From JBGPLJ01 sp035644395 (lineage in GTDB: Bacteria; Pseudomonadota; Gammaproteobacteria; Steroidobacterales; Steroidobacteraceae): a DNA stretch of 64,000 nucleotides. Under the pieces are notes generated by a model. The model worked only from the letters and a program-made list of their open reading frames with translations. It was not told where the DNA came from and did no database searches. Shown here piece by piece: positions 23,704-32,818 of this stretch. The translations under genes and the position numbers were made by a program. The stretch covers positions 1-64,000 of the forward strand of contig DASQOR010000031.1 in the NCBI GenBank assembly GCA_035644395.1. Reading direction: 5' to 3'. The stretch's first letter is position 1. Each line of letters opens with the position of its first letter.

Positions 23704-24188
23704 TTTGCGCAGCAGCTGGCCGCGGGCTCAGACCTCTGCGCCGGTACGCAGCATTCCGCCGCCTGGCTCTGGACGGGGACAACCGAAGCGCCGTGATTAA
23801 ACACCGGCGTGTCCTCGCCGTAGACCGGGATGCTGCCGAGCGTGTGAAAGGTCTCCCACGCAATGCCGTTCGGATCGGTGACCCAGTACTTGTCCGAGCG
23901 AGCGTAACAGCAGGCCTGCTCGTCCTCCTGAACCCGTTGAGAGTCGGCTGCCTGCAGTTGCGCACGCAAACTGCGCAATTCCTCGCCGGAGTCGACCTGA
24001 AAGCCCAGGTGATTGACACCCACCGGTTGCCGGTGCGTCGAGATGGCGAAGTTGACTCGAGGATCTTCGAGCATCCACTTGGCGTAGTCGTCCTTGAGCA
24101 CGACGGGCCCCGCGGCAAAGAGTGTTGAATAGAAGCGAATGGAGTCGCTGAGATCCGCGACGCTGACATGGACATGGAGGCGCTTCAT
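23700..24188 (-). CDS. arsI: ArsI/CadI-family glyoxalase-fold protein (C-As lyase candidate)
   Basis: 162 aa of the vicinal-oxygen-chelate fold. Likely metal ligands are His5, His60 (NHLGFQV) and Glu112 (AWETFHT), and the vicinal pair Cys93-Cys94 in ACCYARSDKYW matches the substrate-binding cysteines of ArsI, which cleaves the C-As bond of trivalent methylarsenicals such as MAs(III). CadI proteins share the fold. Additional Cys pairs occur at the C-terminus (ECC and SCC). Coupled to arsC by a 4-bp overlap. Confidence 0.8.
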   Translation of the reverse strand: MKRLHVHVSVADLSDSIRFYSTLFAAGPVVLKDDYAKWMLEDPRVNFAISTHRQPVGVNHLGFQVDSGEELRSLRAQLQAADSQRVQEDEQACCYARSDKYWVTDPNGIAWETFHTLGSIPVYGEDTPVFNHGASVVPVQSQAAECCVPAQRSEPAASCCAK

Positions 24189-24200
24189 ATATTGCCGCGG

Positions 24201-24557
24201 TCAAGCCGCTTTGCGCCGCTTGACGGCCTTCGCGGGCCGCGCAGGCTTGCAGTCGGTTGCGCACGCATCGGCGCTCGCCGCACAGCATTTGTCGGTGAGA
24301 TAGCCGACCAGATCGTTCATCACACCAAAGTCCGCGCTGTAGATGAGTTGACGGCTGGCTCGAACCGGGGCGATGAGACCCGCGTGCTGAAGCGTCTGCA
24401 GGTGAAACGTGAGCGACGACGGCACCAATCCGACGCGCTCCCCGATGGCGCCCGCCGGCAGGCCATCAGGGCCCTGCTCCACCAGAAGCCGGTAGATCGC
24501 GAGGCGGTATTCGTGGGCGAGCGCGCCGAGCGCTTCGATAACGGCTGGGGTTTTCAT
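24201..24557 (-). CDS. arsR: ArsR-family arsenite-responsive repressor
   Basis: 118 aa from the ATG at 24555-24557. Residues about 8-80 form the ArsR winged helix (LVPSSLTFHLQTLQHAGLI recognition region). The C-terminal cysteines 91, 92, 99 and 103 (KCCAASADACATDC) resemble the As(III) site of the Acidithiobacillus-type ArsR, with ligands near the C-terminus and not in the DNA-binding helix. Derepression by arsenite is expected. First gene of the operon; arsI follows 12 bp downstream. Confidence 0.9.
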   Translation of the reverse strand: MKTPAVIEALGALAHEYRLAIYRLLVEQGPDGLPAGAIGERVGLVPSSLTFHLQTLQHAGLIAPVRASRQLIYSADFGVMNDLVGYLTDKCCAASADACATDCKPARPAKAVKRRKAA

Positions 24558-24563
24558 GCCTGC

Positions 24564-24595
24564 GTACGATAGTACGACTATTATCGTACTGTCAA
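24564..24595 (-). promoter_or_regulatory. ars promoter with overlapping palindromic ArsR operator
   Basis: A perfect inverted repeat GTACGATA (24564-24571) / TATCGTAC (24582-24589) with a 10-bp spacer lies 6 bp upstream of the arsR start. It abuts a perfect minus-strand -35 TTGACA (24590-24595), so the operator covers the -10 region and bound ArsR would block RNA polymerase. Confidence 0.7.
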
Positions 24596-24607
24596 GCGAC
24601 GCGTGAG

Positions 24608-27600
24608 TCAGCCGGGATTTGTCACCCTCCGCCGCAGCAGGAGCAGGTAGGCGGCCGGAACGACCAGCATGGACAGGAGCGGCGCCGTGATCATGCCGCC
24701 GACCATCGGCGAGGCGATGCGGCGCATGACCTCGGAACCCGTGCCGCTCCCCCACATGATCGGAAGCAGCCCGGCGACGATGACCGCGACCGTCATCGCG
24801 ATCGGGCGTACCCGGAGAGCGGCACCTTCGACGATGGCTTCCACGAGCTGACGGTCGTCCTTCAATCGACCGCCAGCTTGGCGCGCAGTCACCGCCTGAT
24901 TCAGGTAAACCAGCATGACGACGCCAATTTCCGCCGCGACGCCTCCCAACGCAATGAAGCCGACGGCCGACGCCACGGACAGGTTGTAGCCGAGGAGGTA
25001 CATCAGCCAGAAGCCGCCAACGAGCGCGAACGGCAGCGTGGCCATGATGAGCAGCGCATCGCCAAAGCGCCGGAATGTCAGATAGAGCAAGACGAAGATG
25101 ATCACCAGCGTCGCCGGCACCACGATCTTGAGCTTCTGGGTGGCGCGTTCGAGGTACTCGAACTGCCCGGACCAGGAGATGGAGTATCCAGGCGGCAGCG
25201 GCACCTCTCGTGCGACCGCTTGCTGCATGTCGCGCACGGCCGAACTGAGATCGCGCCCATGGAGATCGATATACACCCAACCCGAAAGGCGCGCGTTCTC
25301 ACTCTTCAGCATCGGCGGCCCATCAGTGATCTTGATCGTGGCCACATCGCCCATGCGAATCTGTGCTCCACGCTCCGTCAGGACCGGCAGATCGCGCAGC
25401 TTCTCAACACTGTCCCGCAACTCGCGCGGGTAGCGGATGTTGATCGGGAAGCGCTGCAGGCCTTCGACCGTCTCACCGATGTTGTCGCCGCCGATCGCCG
25501 CCGAAACCACACTTTGAACATCCGCAATGTTGAGGCCGTAGCGTCCCGCGGCTTCGCGATCAATCTTCACGTCAATGTAGCGTCCTCCAGACAGACGTTC
25601 CGCGAACGCAGATGTCACGCCCGGCACGCGCTTGACGACGCGCTCGACGGCAGCCGCCAACCGATCGACTTCGTGCAGGTCCGTGCCTGCCACCTTCACT
25701 CCGACCGGACTCTTGATGCCGGTCGCCAGCATATCGATCCGGTTGCGGATCGGCGGCACCCAGATATTGGAGAGGCCAGGCACCTTCACGATGCTATCGA
25801 GCTCCTGCACCAGCTTGTCCGGCGTCATGCCGGGACGCCATTGGTCGCGGGGCTTGAACTGGATGGTCGTTTCGAACATCTCGAGCGGCGCCGGATCCGT
25901 CGCCGTCTCCGCGCGCCCCGCCTTGCCAAACACACTGGCCACTTCCGGCACCGTTTTGATGAGGCGGTCGGTCTGCTGAAGCAGTTGCGACACCTTGCCG
26001 GCGGAGATTCCGGGCAGGGCCGACGGCATGTAGAGCAAGTCGCCTTCATCGAGCGGCGGCATGAACTCCCCGCCAATGCGAAGCACCGGCCATGCCGTCG
26101 CAAGTAGAATGAAGCCTGCAATGGCGAGTACGACCCTCGGATACGCCAGCACTCGGATGAGCAGCGGCTGATAAAGCGCGATCAGCCCGCGATTGAGCGG
26201 GCTGCGCCGCTCATCAGGAATCCTGCCGCGAATGAGATATCCCATGAGTACGGGGATCAGCGTGACCGCAAGCCCAGCAGCCGCAGCCATGGCATAAGTC
26301 TTGGTGTATGCAAGCGGCGAGAAGAGTCGCCCCTCCTGCGCTTCCAGGGTGAACACCGGAACAAATGACAGCGTGATGATGAGCAATGAAAAGAACAGCG
26401 CCGGTCCGACCTGGGCCGCCGCATCACCGATCACACGCCAGCGTTCTTCGCCAGCCAGTTGCCCGTCGGGATGCGCGTGATTCCATGCCTCGATGTGCTT
26501 ATGCGCGTTCTCGATCATCACGACCGCCGCGTCCACCATTGCCCCGATGGCGATCGCGATGCCGCCCAGGGACATGATGTTGGCATTGACGCCCTGGTAG
26601 TGCATGACGATGAAGGCCATCAGCACGCCGAGCGGGAGCGACACGATAGCGACCAGTGCCGATCGCAGGTGGAACAGAAACACGAGACATACGAGCGCCA
26701 CGACGATGAACTCTTCGATGAGTTTCTGCTGCAGGTTGTCGACCGCGCGCTTGATGAGACTCGACCGGTCATAGGTCGGCACGATCTCGACGCCGCGTGG
26801 CAGGCTCGACTTGAGCACGGCGAGCTTCGCCTTCACTGCGTTGATCGTCTCCAGCGCATTCTTGCCGGAGCGCATGATGATGACGCCGCCGGCAACTTCC
26901 CCTTCCCCATTGAGTTCGGCGATGCCGCGGCGCATTTCCGGGCCAATCTGCACGCGCGCGACGTCGCCCAGGCGCACGACCACGCCGGACTCACTGGTCA
27001 TCAGCGGAATCTGGCGGAAATCATCGAGCGCCTGGAGATACCCCGAGGCTCGCACCATGTACTCGGCTTCACCGAGTTCCAGGACCGAGCCGCCCGTCTC
27101 CTGGTTCGCCTTCTGCACGGCTGCGACAACCATGCCGTGCGTGATTTTGAACGCGCGCATCCGGTCGGGATCGAGCACGATCTGATACTGCTTTACCATG
27201 CCGCCGACCGAGGCGACTTCCGAGACATTCGGGACGGATTTCAGCTCGTACTTCAGGAACCAGTCCTGCAGGGCACGCAGCTGGGAGAGATCCATCGAGC
27301 CGGTCTTGTCGACCAGTGCGTACTCGTACACCCAACCAACGCCCGTCGCGTCTGGTCCGAGTGATGCCCTCGCCTGCGCCGGCAAGCGCGATTGCACCTG
27401 ATTCAGATATTCCAGTACGCGCGAACGCGCCCAGTACGGATCGGTGCCGTCCTCGAACAGGATGTAGACGAAGGAGTCCCCGAACATCGAATAGCCGCGG
27501 ACGGTCTTCGCACCGGGCACCGACATCATTGTGGTGGCGAGCGGGTAGGTGATCTGGTTCTCGACAATCTGCGGCGCCTGGCCCGGATACGTCGTGCGGA

Positions 27601-27745
27601 TGATCACCTGCACATCGGAGAGGTCCGGTATCGCATCGAGCGGCGCGCGAAGCATGGCCCAGAGGCCCCAGCCCGCAAGGATCAGCGTTGCGAGCAGCAC
27701 AAGGAAGCGATTGCCGATCGACCAGCGGATGAGTCGCGCGATCAC
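24608..27745 (-). CDS. cusA: Heavy-metal efflux RND transporter, CusA/CzcA type
   Basis: 1045 aa, the normal length of HME-RND pumps. It begins with the amphipathic segment and span MIARLIRWSIGNRFLVLLAT, and has the two large periplasmic loops and about twelve spans. GAMVDAAVVMIENAHKH in the fourth-helix region is typical of this class. The trimeric pump exports monovalent (Cus) or divalent (Czc) metals across the envelope using the proton gradient. The Cus name is preferred because of the heavy-metal-binding segment in the partner adaptor; the substrate is not proven. It overlaps cusB by 4 bp and ends 50 bp before arsR. Confidence 0.88.
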   Translation of the reverse strand: MIARLIRWSIGNRFLVLLATLILAGWGLWAMLRAPLDAIPDLSDVQVIIRTTYPGQAPQIVENQITYPLATTMMSVPGAKTVRGYSMFGDSFVYILFEDGTDPYWARSRVLEYLNQVQSRLPAQARASLGPDATGVGWVYEYALVDKTGSMDLSQLRALQDWFLKYELKSVPNVSEVASVGGMVKQYQIVLDPDRMRAFKITHGMVVAAVQKANQETGGSVLELGEAEYMVRASGYLQALDDFRQIPLMTSESGVVVRLGDVARVQIGPEMRRGIAELNGEGEVAGGVIIMRSGKNALETINAVKAKLAVLKSSLPRGVEIVPTYDRSSLIKRAVDNLQQKLIEEFIVVALVCLVFLFHLRSALVAIVSLPLGVLMAFIVMHYQGVNANIMSLGGIAIAIGAMVDAAVVMIENAHKHIEAWNHAHPDGQLAGEERWRVIGDAAAQVGPALFFSLLIITLSFVPVFTLEAQEGRLFSPLAYTKTYAMAAAAGLAVTLIPVLMGYLIRGRIPDERRSPLNRGLIALYQPLLIRVLAYPRVVLAIAGFILLATAWPVLRIGGEFMPPLDEGDLLYMPSALPGISAGKVSQLLQQTDRLIKTVPEVASVFGKAGRAETATDPAPLEMFETTIQFKPRDQWRPGMTPDKLVQELDSIVKVPGLSNIWVPPIRNRIDMLATGIKSPVGVKVAGTDLHEVDRLAAAVERVVKRVPGVTSAFAERLSGGRYIDVKIDREAAGRYGLNIADVQSVVSAAIGGDNIGETVEGLQRFPINIRYPRELRDSVEKLRDLPVLTERGAQIRMGDVATIKITDGPPMLKSENARLSGWVYIDLHGRDLSSAVRDMQQAVAREVPLPPGYSISWSGQFEYLERATQKLKIVVPATLVIIFVLLYLTFRRFGDALLIMATLPFALVGGFWLMYLLGYNLSVASAVGFIALGGVAAEIGVVMLVYLNQAVTARQAGGRLKDDRQLVEAIVEGAALRVRPIAMTVAVIVAGLLPIMWGSGTGSEVMRRIASPMVGGMITAPLLSMLVVPAAYLLLLRRRVTNPG

Positions 27746-28989
27746 GGCTTCGGCTCCGTCTCGAGCCGATTTCCGGTCGACTTGAGGCTCGCCTCGGAAT
27801 CGATCAGGAATTGCCCCGACACGACCACGGACTGGCCTTCACCGAGACCCGAGAGAATCACCGATCGCCCCTCTTGCTCCGCGCCGACCGACACATCGAC
27901 CACTCGATACCCACCGCCCTCCCCCGCGACGATGACGACGCTCCGTTCGCCGGTGGTGATGACGGCCTCGCTCGGCACAACCAGTTGCGGCTCGGCGGCG
28001 GGTGAAGTCACATCGAGCGACACGAACATCCCGGGAGCGAGCTGGTCCGAACGATTGTCGAGCGCGACGCGCGCGGTCAGCGTGCGCGTCTCACGATTCA
28101 CCTCGGGCAGCAGCGCAATCACCTGTCCTTGGAACGTGAGGCCCGGCCAAGCGGTTGCGTGGGCGAGCACGGTCGCGCCCACCGGAACCGTCGAGATCTT
28201 GGCTTCAGGTATCTGCGCGTTCACCCACACGCTCGCAAGGCCATTGATCCGAAACAAGGTCGCACCGGGCATGAATGTCGTGCCTTCGCGCACGCCAAGT
28301 TCCGTCACGGCGCCGTCGATCGGGGCGATGAGCGTCAAGCCCGCCTGGGTCTCGCGTTTCGCTTCAATCGCCTGGATGGTCGTCTCGGGCACGCCGAGCA
28401 CCCGCAGGCGCCGTCGAGCGGCGTCGCGAATGGCTTGCGCACTCGGCGAGTGCGCATCGAGAAGCGCCAGATATTCCTGCTCGGCTTCGACCCATTGCGG
28501 GGCAAGAATGTCGGCGAGTGGCTGACCGCGGCGCACGCGCTCCAGCGGCGCCTTGACGTACAGGCGCGTGACATAGCCCTCGACGCGGGCTTGCACGAGT
28601 TCGAGCTTGCCCTCATCGAACGCAACGTTGCCCACCGCCTGCAGGCGCGCACTCAACGCAACCTTCTCGACTTTGCCGAGGCGGATGCCAAGGCTTTGCG
28701 CCGCATTCGCGCTGACGCGAACATCGCTGCCCTCGCCTGCCTCGTCCGCATAGACCGGCTCGAGCTGCATGTCCATGAAGGGCGATTTGCCGGGTTTGTC
28801 GAACTTCTGGCCCGGCACCATGGGATCGTGCCAATAGAGGACTTTGCGTTCGGCCGGTTTGCTCTCGGTCATCGCGGCCGAAGTTGCCGTCGTGCGATGC
28901 CCCCACCAATAGCCGGCGCCTACACCCAGTGCGAGCACGGCGAGCACGGCGGCGGCTCGCGGAATCTGGCCAGGGGTTTGTGTACTCAC
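27742..28989 (-). CDS. cusB: RND efflux periplasmic adaptor, CusB type
   Basis: 415 aa. N-terminal anchor at about 10-28, then a heavy-metal-binding segment VLYWHDPMVPGQKF...PFMDM with the Met/His content seen in CusB, then barrel-sandwich, helical hairpin and beta-barrel regions of the membrane fusion family. It links the CusA pump to the CusC channel and delivers metal. Overlaps cusC and cusA by 4 bp each, so the three are translationally coupled. Confidence 0.87.
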   Translation of the reverse strand: MSTQTPGQIPRAAAVLAVLALGVGAGYWWGHRTTATSAAMTESKPAERKVLYWHDPMVPGQKFDKPGKSPFMDMQLEPVYADEAGEGSDVRVSANAAQSLGIRLGKVEKVALSARLQAVGNVAFDEGKLELVQARVEGYVTRLYVKAPLERVRRGQPLADILAPQWVEAEQEYLALLDAHSPSAQAIRDAARRRLRVLGVPETTIQAIEAKRETQAGLTLIAPIDGAVTELGVREGTTFMPGATLFRINGLASVWVNAQIPEAKISTVPVGATVLAHATAWPGLTFQGQVIALLPEVNRETRTLTARVALDNRSDQLAPGMFVSLDVTSPAAEPQLVVPSEAVITTGERSVVIVAGEGGGYRVVDVSVGAEQEGRSVILSGLGEGQSVVVSGQFLIDSEASLKSTGNRLETEPKP

Positions 28990-30236
28990 GGCGCGGCCCC
29001 CGAATCATGAAGAAAGTGCAGAAAGGTCCAGGCCCGTGCGACCGAGCCTTTGAGCGCGATGAATTCGAGCTCTGTGTTGATCTCATCGGTCAGCGCATCG
29101 ATGGTGCTTCGCAGATCTGCGCGCCCGGCACCGTACGAGGCGACCGCAGCGTGCGCCCGGTCACGAGCAAGTGGCAGCAGTTCGGCGCTGTAGTGATCGA
29201 GGCGAGTACGACCGTGGCGCCACTCGGCGAGCGTCGCACTCACTTCGGCCGTATGCATGCGAATCTCGGCGTCGCGTTCGGCTTCCTCCGCCCTCACCGT
29301 CGCGAGCTTTTCGGCAATGATGGGGTTCTGCCGGTTCTTCGCGAAGAATGGCAGGCCGACGCGAAACTCAAGCGAGACCATGTCCGAGAAGTCCGATCCG
29401 CGCTTCTGATAACTCAACTCTGCACTCCAGTCGGGGCGCTTGTCGGCACGCGCGAGATCGACCTCGGTCTGCGCAGCCGCGATTCGCGCTACGAGGGGCG
29501 CGAGCGGCGCGTGCTGGGGAACGCCCGCCACAAGAGACTGCGGTGAGTGGCCGACTTCAAGGTCAGTCGGAATCGCCGCGAGGTGGCGCGTTGCGGCGTC
29601 GCCGACCCAACGCGCCAGTTCCGCCCTGCGCATTTCCGCATCCTGTTCCAGGGCAAGAATGCGATCGTCAAGGCGCGCGGCGACGGTTTGCGCCGCAAGT
29701 GCGTCCGTCGTGGTGGCTCGAGCGCTGGAGAGCGCGCCGCGCGCCGCCGACGCTTGCAACGCCACGTCGGGCTGCAGTTCGCGCAGTCGCGCGAGTGACT
29801 CGTCGGCGACCGCCGCGTCGATCCATGCCTCCGCAGCTGAGCGCGCCGCTTCGAAGCGTGTCTTGCGCAGCTCGGCTTGGGCGACGATGACTTCCTGCCC
29901 CGCGTAGGTTCTCTGCAGTTCCCGTTTCGCGCCGTTGGGGAATGTCTGCATCAGACCCACCCGTCGCATCGTCATGAAGTCGCGCGAGAACGAAAACCGG
30001 TCGTCTGTGTTGATCGGGAGATTGTCGACGGCTGCGACGAACTCGGGATCCGGCAACCGCCCGGCGGCGGGCGCCTTGGCCCCTGCCGCATCGAGCATCG
30101 CAGACGAGGCGACGATCTGGGGCGATTCGCCGAGCGCACGCTCGACGGCTTCCTCCAGTGTCAGCGGACGATCGTCGGCCGCCGCCGTCACGACCGGAAT
30201 GAGCAGCACCGCAAGGGTGAGTAACTTCGTAAACAT
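28986..30236 (-). CDS. cusC: TolC-family outer membrane channel, CusC type
   Basis: 416 aa with a signal peptide (MFTKLLTLAVLLIPVVTAAA) and two TolC-type helical repeats; LTLEEAVERALGESPQI is the usual opening of the first repeat. It forms the outer membrane duct of the efflux complex. First of the three overlapping pump genes, 73 bp after the Cys-rich gene. Confidence 0.83.
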   Translation of the reverse strand: MFTKLLTLAVLLIPVVTAAADDRPLTLEEAVERALGESPQIVASSAMLDAAGAKAPAAGRLPDPEFVAAVDNLPINTDDRFSFSRDFMTMRRVGLMQTFPNGAKRELQRTYAGQEVIVAQAELRKTRFEAARSAAEAWIDAAVADESLARLRELQPDVALQASAARGALSSARATTTDALAAQTVAARLDDRILALEQDAEMRRAELARWVGDAATRHLAAIPTDLEVGHSPQSLVAGVPQHAPLAPLVARIAAAQTEVDLARADKRPDWSAELSYQKRGSDFSDMVSLEFRVGLPFFAKNRQNPIIAEKLATVRAEEAERDAEIRMHTAEVSATLAEWRHGRTRLDHYSAELLPLARDRAHAAVASYGAGRADLRSTIDALTDEINTELEFIALKGSVARAWTFLHFLHDSGAAP

Positions 30237-30309
30237 GCATCCACCTCGCGCTCATGAGCGCACGCGAAACGCCGGCCCGAGGCCGGCTCAATCGATCTGG
30301 GTGGACGAG

Positions 30310-30708
30310 TTAAAGGCGCAGACGCGCCGTGCGCAGGTAGGTCAGGGTCGCATCGGTCGCGCGTGGCGCATCAGCAGCGCGAATGCCCAGGCAGGATTCC
30401 GGCGTTCGTCCGTCGCTGCCCGTCAAGCCTGCACTGTGGAATGGTGCGGTTGTTCCACCGCCGTGCAAGGTCTCGTCGATGGATCGCGATGGCGCGAGCC
30501 ATGAAGACGTTTGAGCCCCGGGAGTGGCAAGACAGCAGGACCCGCCACCCGCGGCCAGTTCCGGCATCGTGTCGCTCGCGCAACCAGACGCCGCATCCCC
30601 CGAGCAACAGTCGCTCATCGCCATGGCCGATGCGCACGCCATGAGCGGCTGCGCCATGCCGAGCAGGCTGGCGCACAGGAGGGCAATGGAGGTCAGGCGG
30701 CGAAACAT
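30310..30708 (-). CDS. Cys-rich secreted protein heading the cus operon
   Basis: 132 aa from the ATG at 30706-30708. Hydrophobic export signal with Cys12 and Cys25 (MACAS at the cleavage region; signal peptidase I or a non-ideal lipobox), DCCSG at 33-37, another Cys pair at 58-59, and a conserved end LTYLRTARLRL. These features align position for position with the paralogue at 12544-12957. Vicinal cysteines and the position upstream of cusCBA suggest a periplasmic metal sensor or chaperone; this is inference. The family was not recognised by name. Confidence 0.68.
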   Translation of the reverse strand: MFRRLTSIALLCASLLGMAQPLMACASAMAMSDCCSGDAASGCASDTMPELAAGGGSCCLATPGAQTSSWLAPSRSIDETLHGGGTTAPFHSAGLTGSDGRTPESCLGIRAADAPRATDATLTYLRTARLRL

Positions 30709-30757
30709 GCGGGTAAGCTCTTGACGTGCCACGGAGCAGACTGCCGAAACCGCGGCT

Positions 30758-30786
30758 AGTTCATCCCCATCCGGCCTGCATGTCAA
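30758..30786 (-). promoter_or_regulatory. Candidate promoter of the Cys-rich/cusCBA operon
   Basis: On the minus strand TTGACA (30781-30786), a 17-bp spacer and TGAACT (30758-30763) lie 50 bp upstream of the Cys-rich gene start. The spacer is 17 bp and not the 19-20 bp of MerR/CueR promoters, and no regulator gene is adjacent. Confidence 0.4.
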
Positions 30787-30831
30787 ACGCGATGTGCCCT
30801 GGATCACATCTTCGGCTCGATCGGCACTGCG

Positions 30832-31109
30832 ATCCCGAGGGTTCTGGCCGCCAAGCCGGAGAAAATCTATCGCGCATTCCTCGAGCCGGATGCGATGGCA
30901 CGATGGCTGCCGCCGAATGGCTTCACGGGCAGGGTGCATCACATGGATGCGAAGGTCGGCGGCACTTACAAAAGGTGTCCGTCGGCACGGAATTGAACGT
31001 CGTGCAGGAGGGTATTCCGGAAGTCATCCCGCAGGAAGCGTGCTACCTCGGCTGGCAGCAATCGCTCGAGAACCTGGCGAAGCGGGTCGAACCGGCAGGT
31101 GACCCATGA
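30832..31109 (+). pseudogene. SRPBCC (AHSA1-like) domain protein with internal deletion
   Basis: From about 30832 one frame reads PRVLAAKPEKIYRAFLEPDA, MARWLPPNGFTGRVHHMDAK and VGGTYKR, the N-terminal half of an AHSA1/START-like protein, and then meets a stop. The C-terminal end of the same family (VSVGTELNVVQEGIPEVIPQ, CYLGWQQSLENLAKRVEP) follows in another frame from about 30976 to the TGA at 31107-31109. About 45 residues that normally separate these blocks are missing. No convincing start codon was found. The stop overlaps the aldehyde dehydrogenase ATG. Confidence 0.7.
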
Positions 31110-32542
31110 ACGCCATACCCAAGGCATTTGAATCCCAGACCCCGAATTTCGGCCTCCTGATCAACGGCCGGTTGGTCGCGGGCGCCCAGACCCTCGATGT
31201 CGTCAACCCCGCGACCGGCAAGACCTTCGTGACCTGCCCGCGGGCGGACATTGCCCAGTTGAATGAGGCCGTGGCCGCTGCCAAAGCGGCCTTCCCCGCC
31301 TGGTCGCGCAAATCCTGGGCCGATCGCACGGGCCTCGTGCTCAAGCTCGCCGACGCCCTGGAAGGCCGGCTGGAGGAATTCGCCGAGTTGCTGACCCGCG
31401 AACAGGGCAAGCCCCTCGCCCACGCGAAGTATGAGATCGGCGGTGCCGTCGCGATGATCCGCGCATTTGCCGCGATGGAGTTGCCGTCGAAGGTGCTGCG
31501 GGAGAATGACCGCGAACGCATCGTCCAGCAGCACGCGCCGCTCGGCGTCGTCGCCGCGATCACGCCATGGAATTTCCCCGTTCTCCTGTTGATGTTGAAG
31601 GTTCCGCCGGCTCTCCTGGCGGGCAACACGGTCGTGGCGAAACCGGCACCGACGACGCCGCTCACGACGCTGCGCTTCGGTGAAATCTGCGCATCAATCC
31701 TGCCGCCGGGCGTCGTGAACGTGATCGTCGATCAGAACGATCTCGGCGGCGCGCTGACACAGCATCCGGATGTTGCCAAGGTCGCGTTCACGGGTTCAAC
31801 GGCCACGGGCCGGAAGGTCATGGCAAGTGTAGCGGGCACAGTGAAGCGCCTCACCCTCGAACTCGGTGGCAACGACGCCGCGATCGTGCTCGAAGGGACC
31901 AACGTGAAGGAAGTCGCACCGAAGCTTTTCATGGGCGCAATGGTGAATTCCGGCCAGGTCTGCCTCGCGATCAAGCGCATCTACGCGCACGATTCGATCT
32001 ACGAGGAGCTGTGTTCCGAACTCGCGAAGCTCGCGCAGAACGCGGTCGTCGGCGACGGCATGAATGCCGCGACCCAGTTCGGACCGATCCAGAACAAGAT
32101 GCAGTATGAGAAGGTGAAAGAGTTCATCGCAGACGGCCATGCGCGCGGCAAAGTCATCGCCGGCGGCCAGCCGCTCAATCGCGAAGGCTATTTCATTGCA
32201 CCCACGATCGTTCGCGATATTCCGGACGATGCGCGCCTCGTTCGCGAGGAGCAGTTCGGTCCCGTCGTACCCGTGCTCAAGTATTCCGACGTCAACGACG
32301 CGATTGCGCGCGCGAACAGTACGGAATATGGCCTCGGCGGCACGGTCTGGGGTGATTCGGAGCGCGCCTGCGAAGTGGCGGCGCGCATGGACACTGGCAC
32401 GGTCTGGGTGAACAAGCATCTCGAGCTGCCCCCGGACATTCCGTTCGCCGGTGCCAAACAGTCGGGTTTCGGCACCGAAATGGGCGTCGCGGGTCTCGAA
32501 GAGTTCACGCAGTCGAAGATCATCAATCTCGCCAAGCCTTGA
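31106..32542 (+). CDS. NAD(P)-dependent aldehyde dehydrogenase
   Basis: 478 aa, normal ALDH length. General base Glu252 in LELGGND and nucleophile Cys286 in NSGQVC; the cofactor loop FTGSTATGRKV and the proline-rich TPWNFPVLL segment are present. It oxidises an aldehyde to the acid; the substrate is not evident, though the sequence feel is of the betaine/succinate-semialdehyde-like broad group. It starts within the stop of the SRPBCC remnant (ATGA). Confidence 0.88.
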   Translation: MNAIPKAFESQTPNFGLLINGRLVAGAQTLDVVNPATGKTFVTCPRADIAQLNEAVAAAKAAFPAWSRKSWADRTGLVLKLADALEGRLEEFAELLTREQGKPLAHAKYEIGGAVAMIRAFAAMELPSKVLRENDRERIVQQHAPLGVVAAITPWNFPVLLLMLKVPPALLAGNTVVAKPAPTTPLTTLRFGEICASILPPGVVNVIVDQNDLGGALTQHPDVAKVAFTGSTATGRKVMASVAGTVKRLTLELGGNDAAIVLEGTNVKEVAPKLFMGAMVNSGQVCLAIKRIYAHDSIYEELCSELAKLAQNAVVGDGMNAATQFGPIQNKMQYEKVKEFIADGHARGKVIAGGQPLNREGYFIAPTIVRDIPDDARLVREEQFGPVVPVLKYSDVNDAIARANSTEYGLGGTVWGDSERACEVAARMDTGTVWVNKHLELPPDIPFAGAKQSGFGTEMGVAGLEEFTQSKIINLAKP

Positions 32543-32557
32543 TCGACCTGCTCGCGA

Positions 32558-32584
32558 GCGCGATCGACGCGGCGTCGATCGCGC
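32558..32584 (+). terminator. Hairpin downstream of the aldehyde dehydrogenase gene
   Basis: A perfect 12-bp stem GCGCGATCGACG with its complement and a CGG loop begins 15 bp after the stop codon. There is no T-run, so factor-independent ending is uncertain. The remaining 32585-32818 shows no gene; it must hold the promoter of the next regulator. Confidence 0.45.
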
Positions 32585-32818
32585 CGGCCGGGCCGTCGCT
32601 TGAAACCCCGCGATGCAACGGCTCTTGCGCATCATGGAGTGTGCGGCACTTCGCACTGTTGCTGAATGATGGTGCGGAAGGCGCTGTATTCAGGGTTTTT
32701 CTGATGTGCCGCGCCCGAAGCGTTTGCTGCAATCGGCTCCATGGGGGCGAACCGGCTGATTGGCCTGCATTCGAGCCCTTCGACGACTGGGAGAGATTCG
32801 CCCGCCAGGTCACCTTAC

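Noticed and set aside
24878..26107. 409-codon plus-strand frame
   Set aside because: Antisense to cusA; no family motif.
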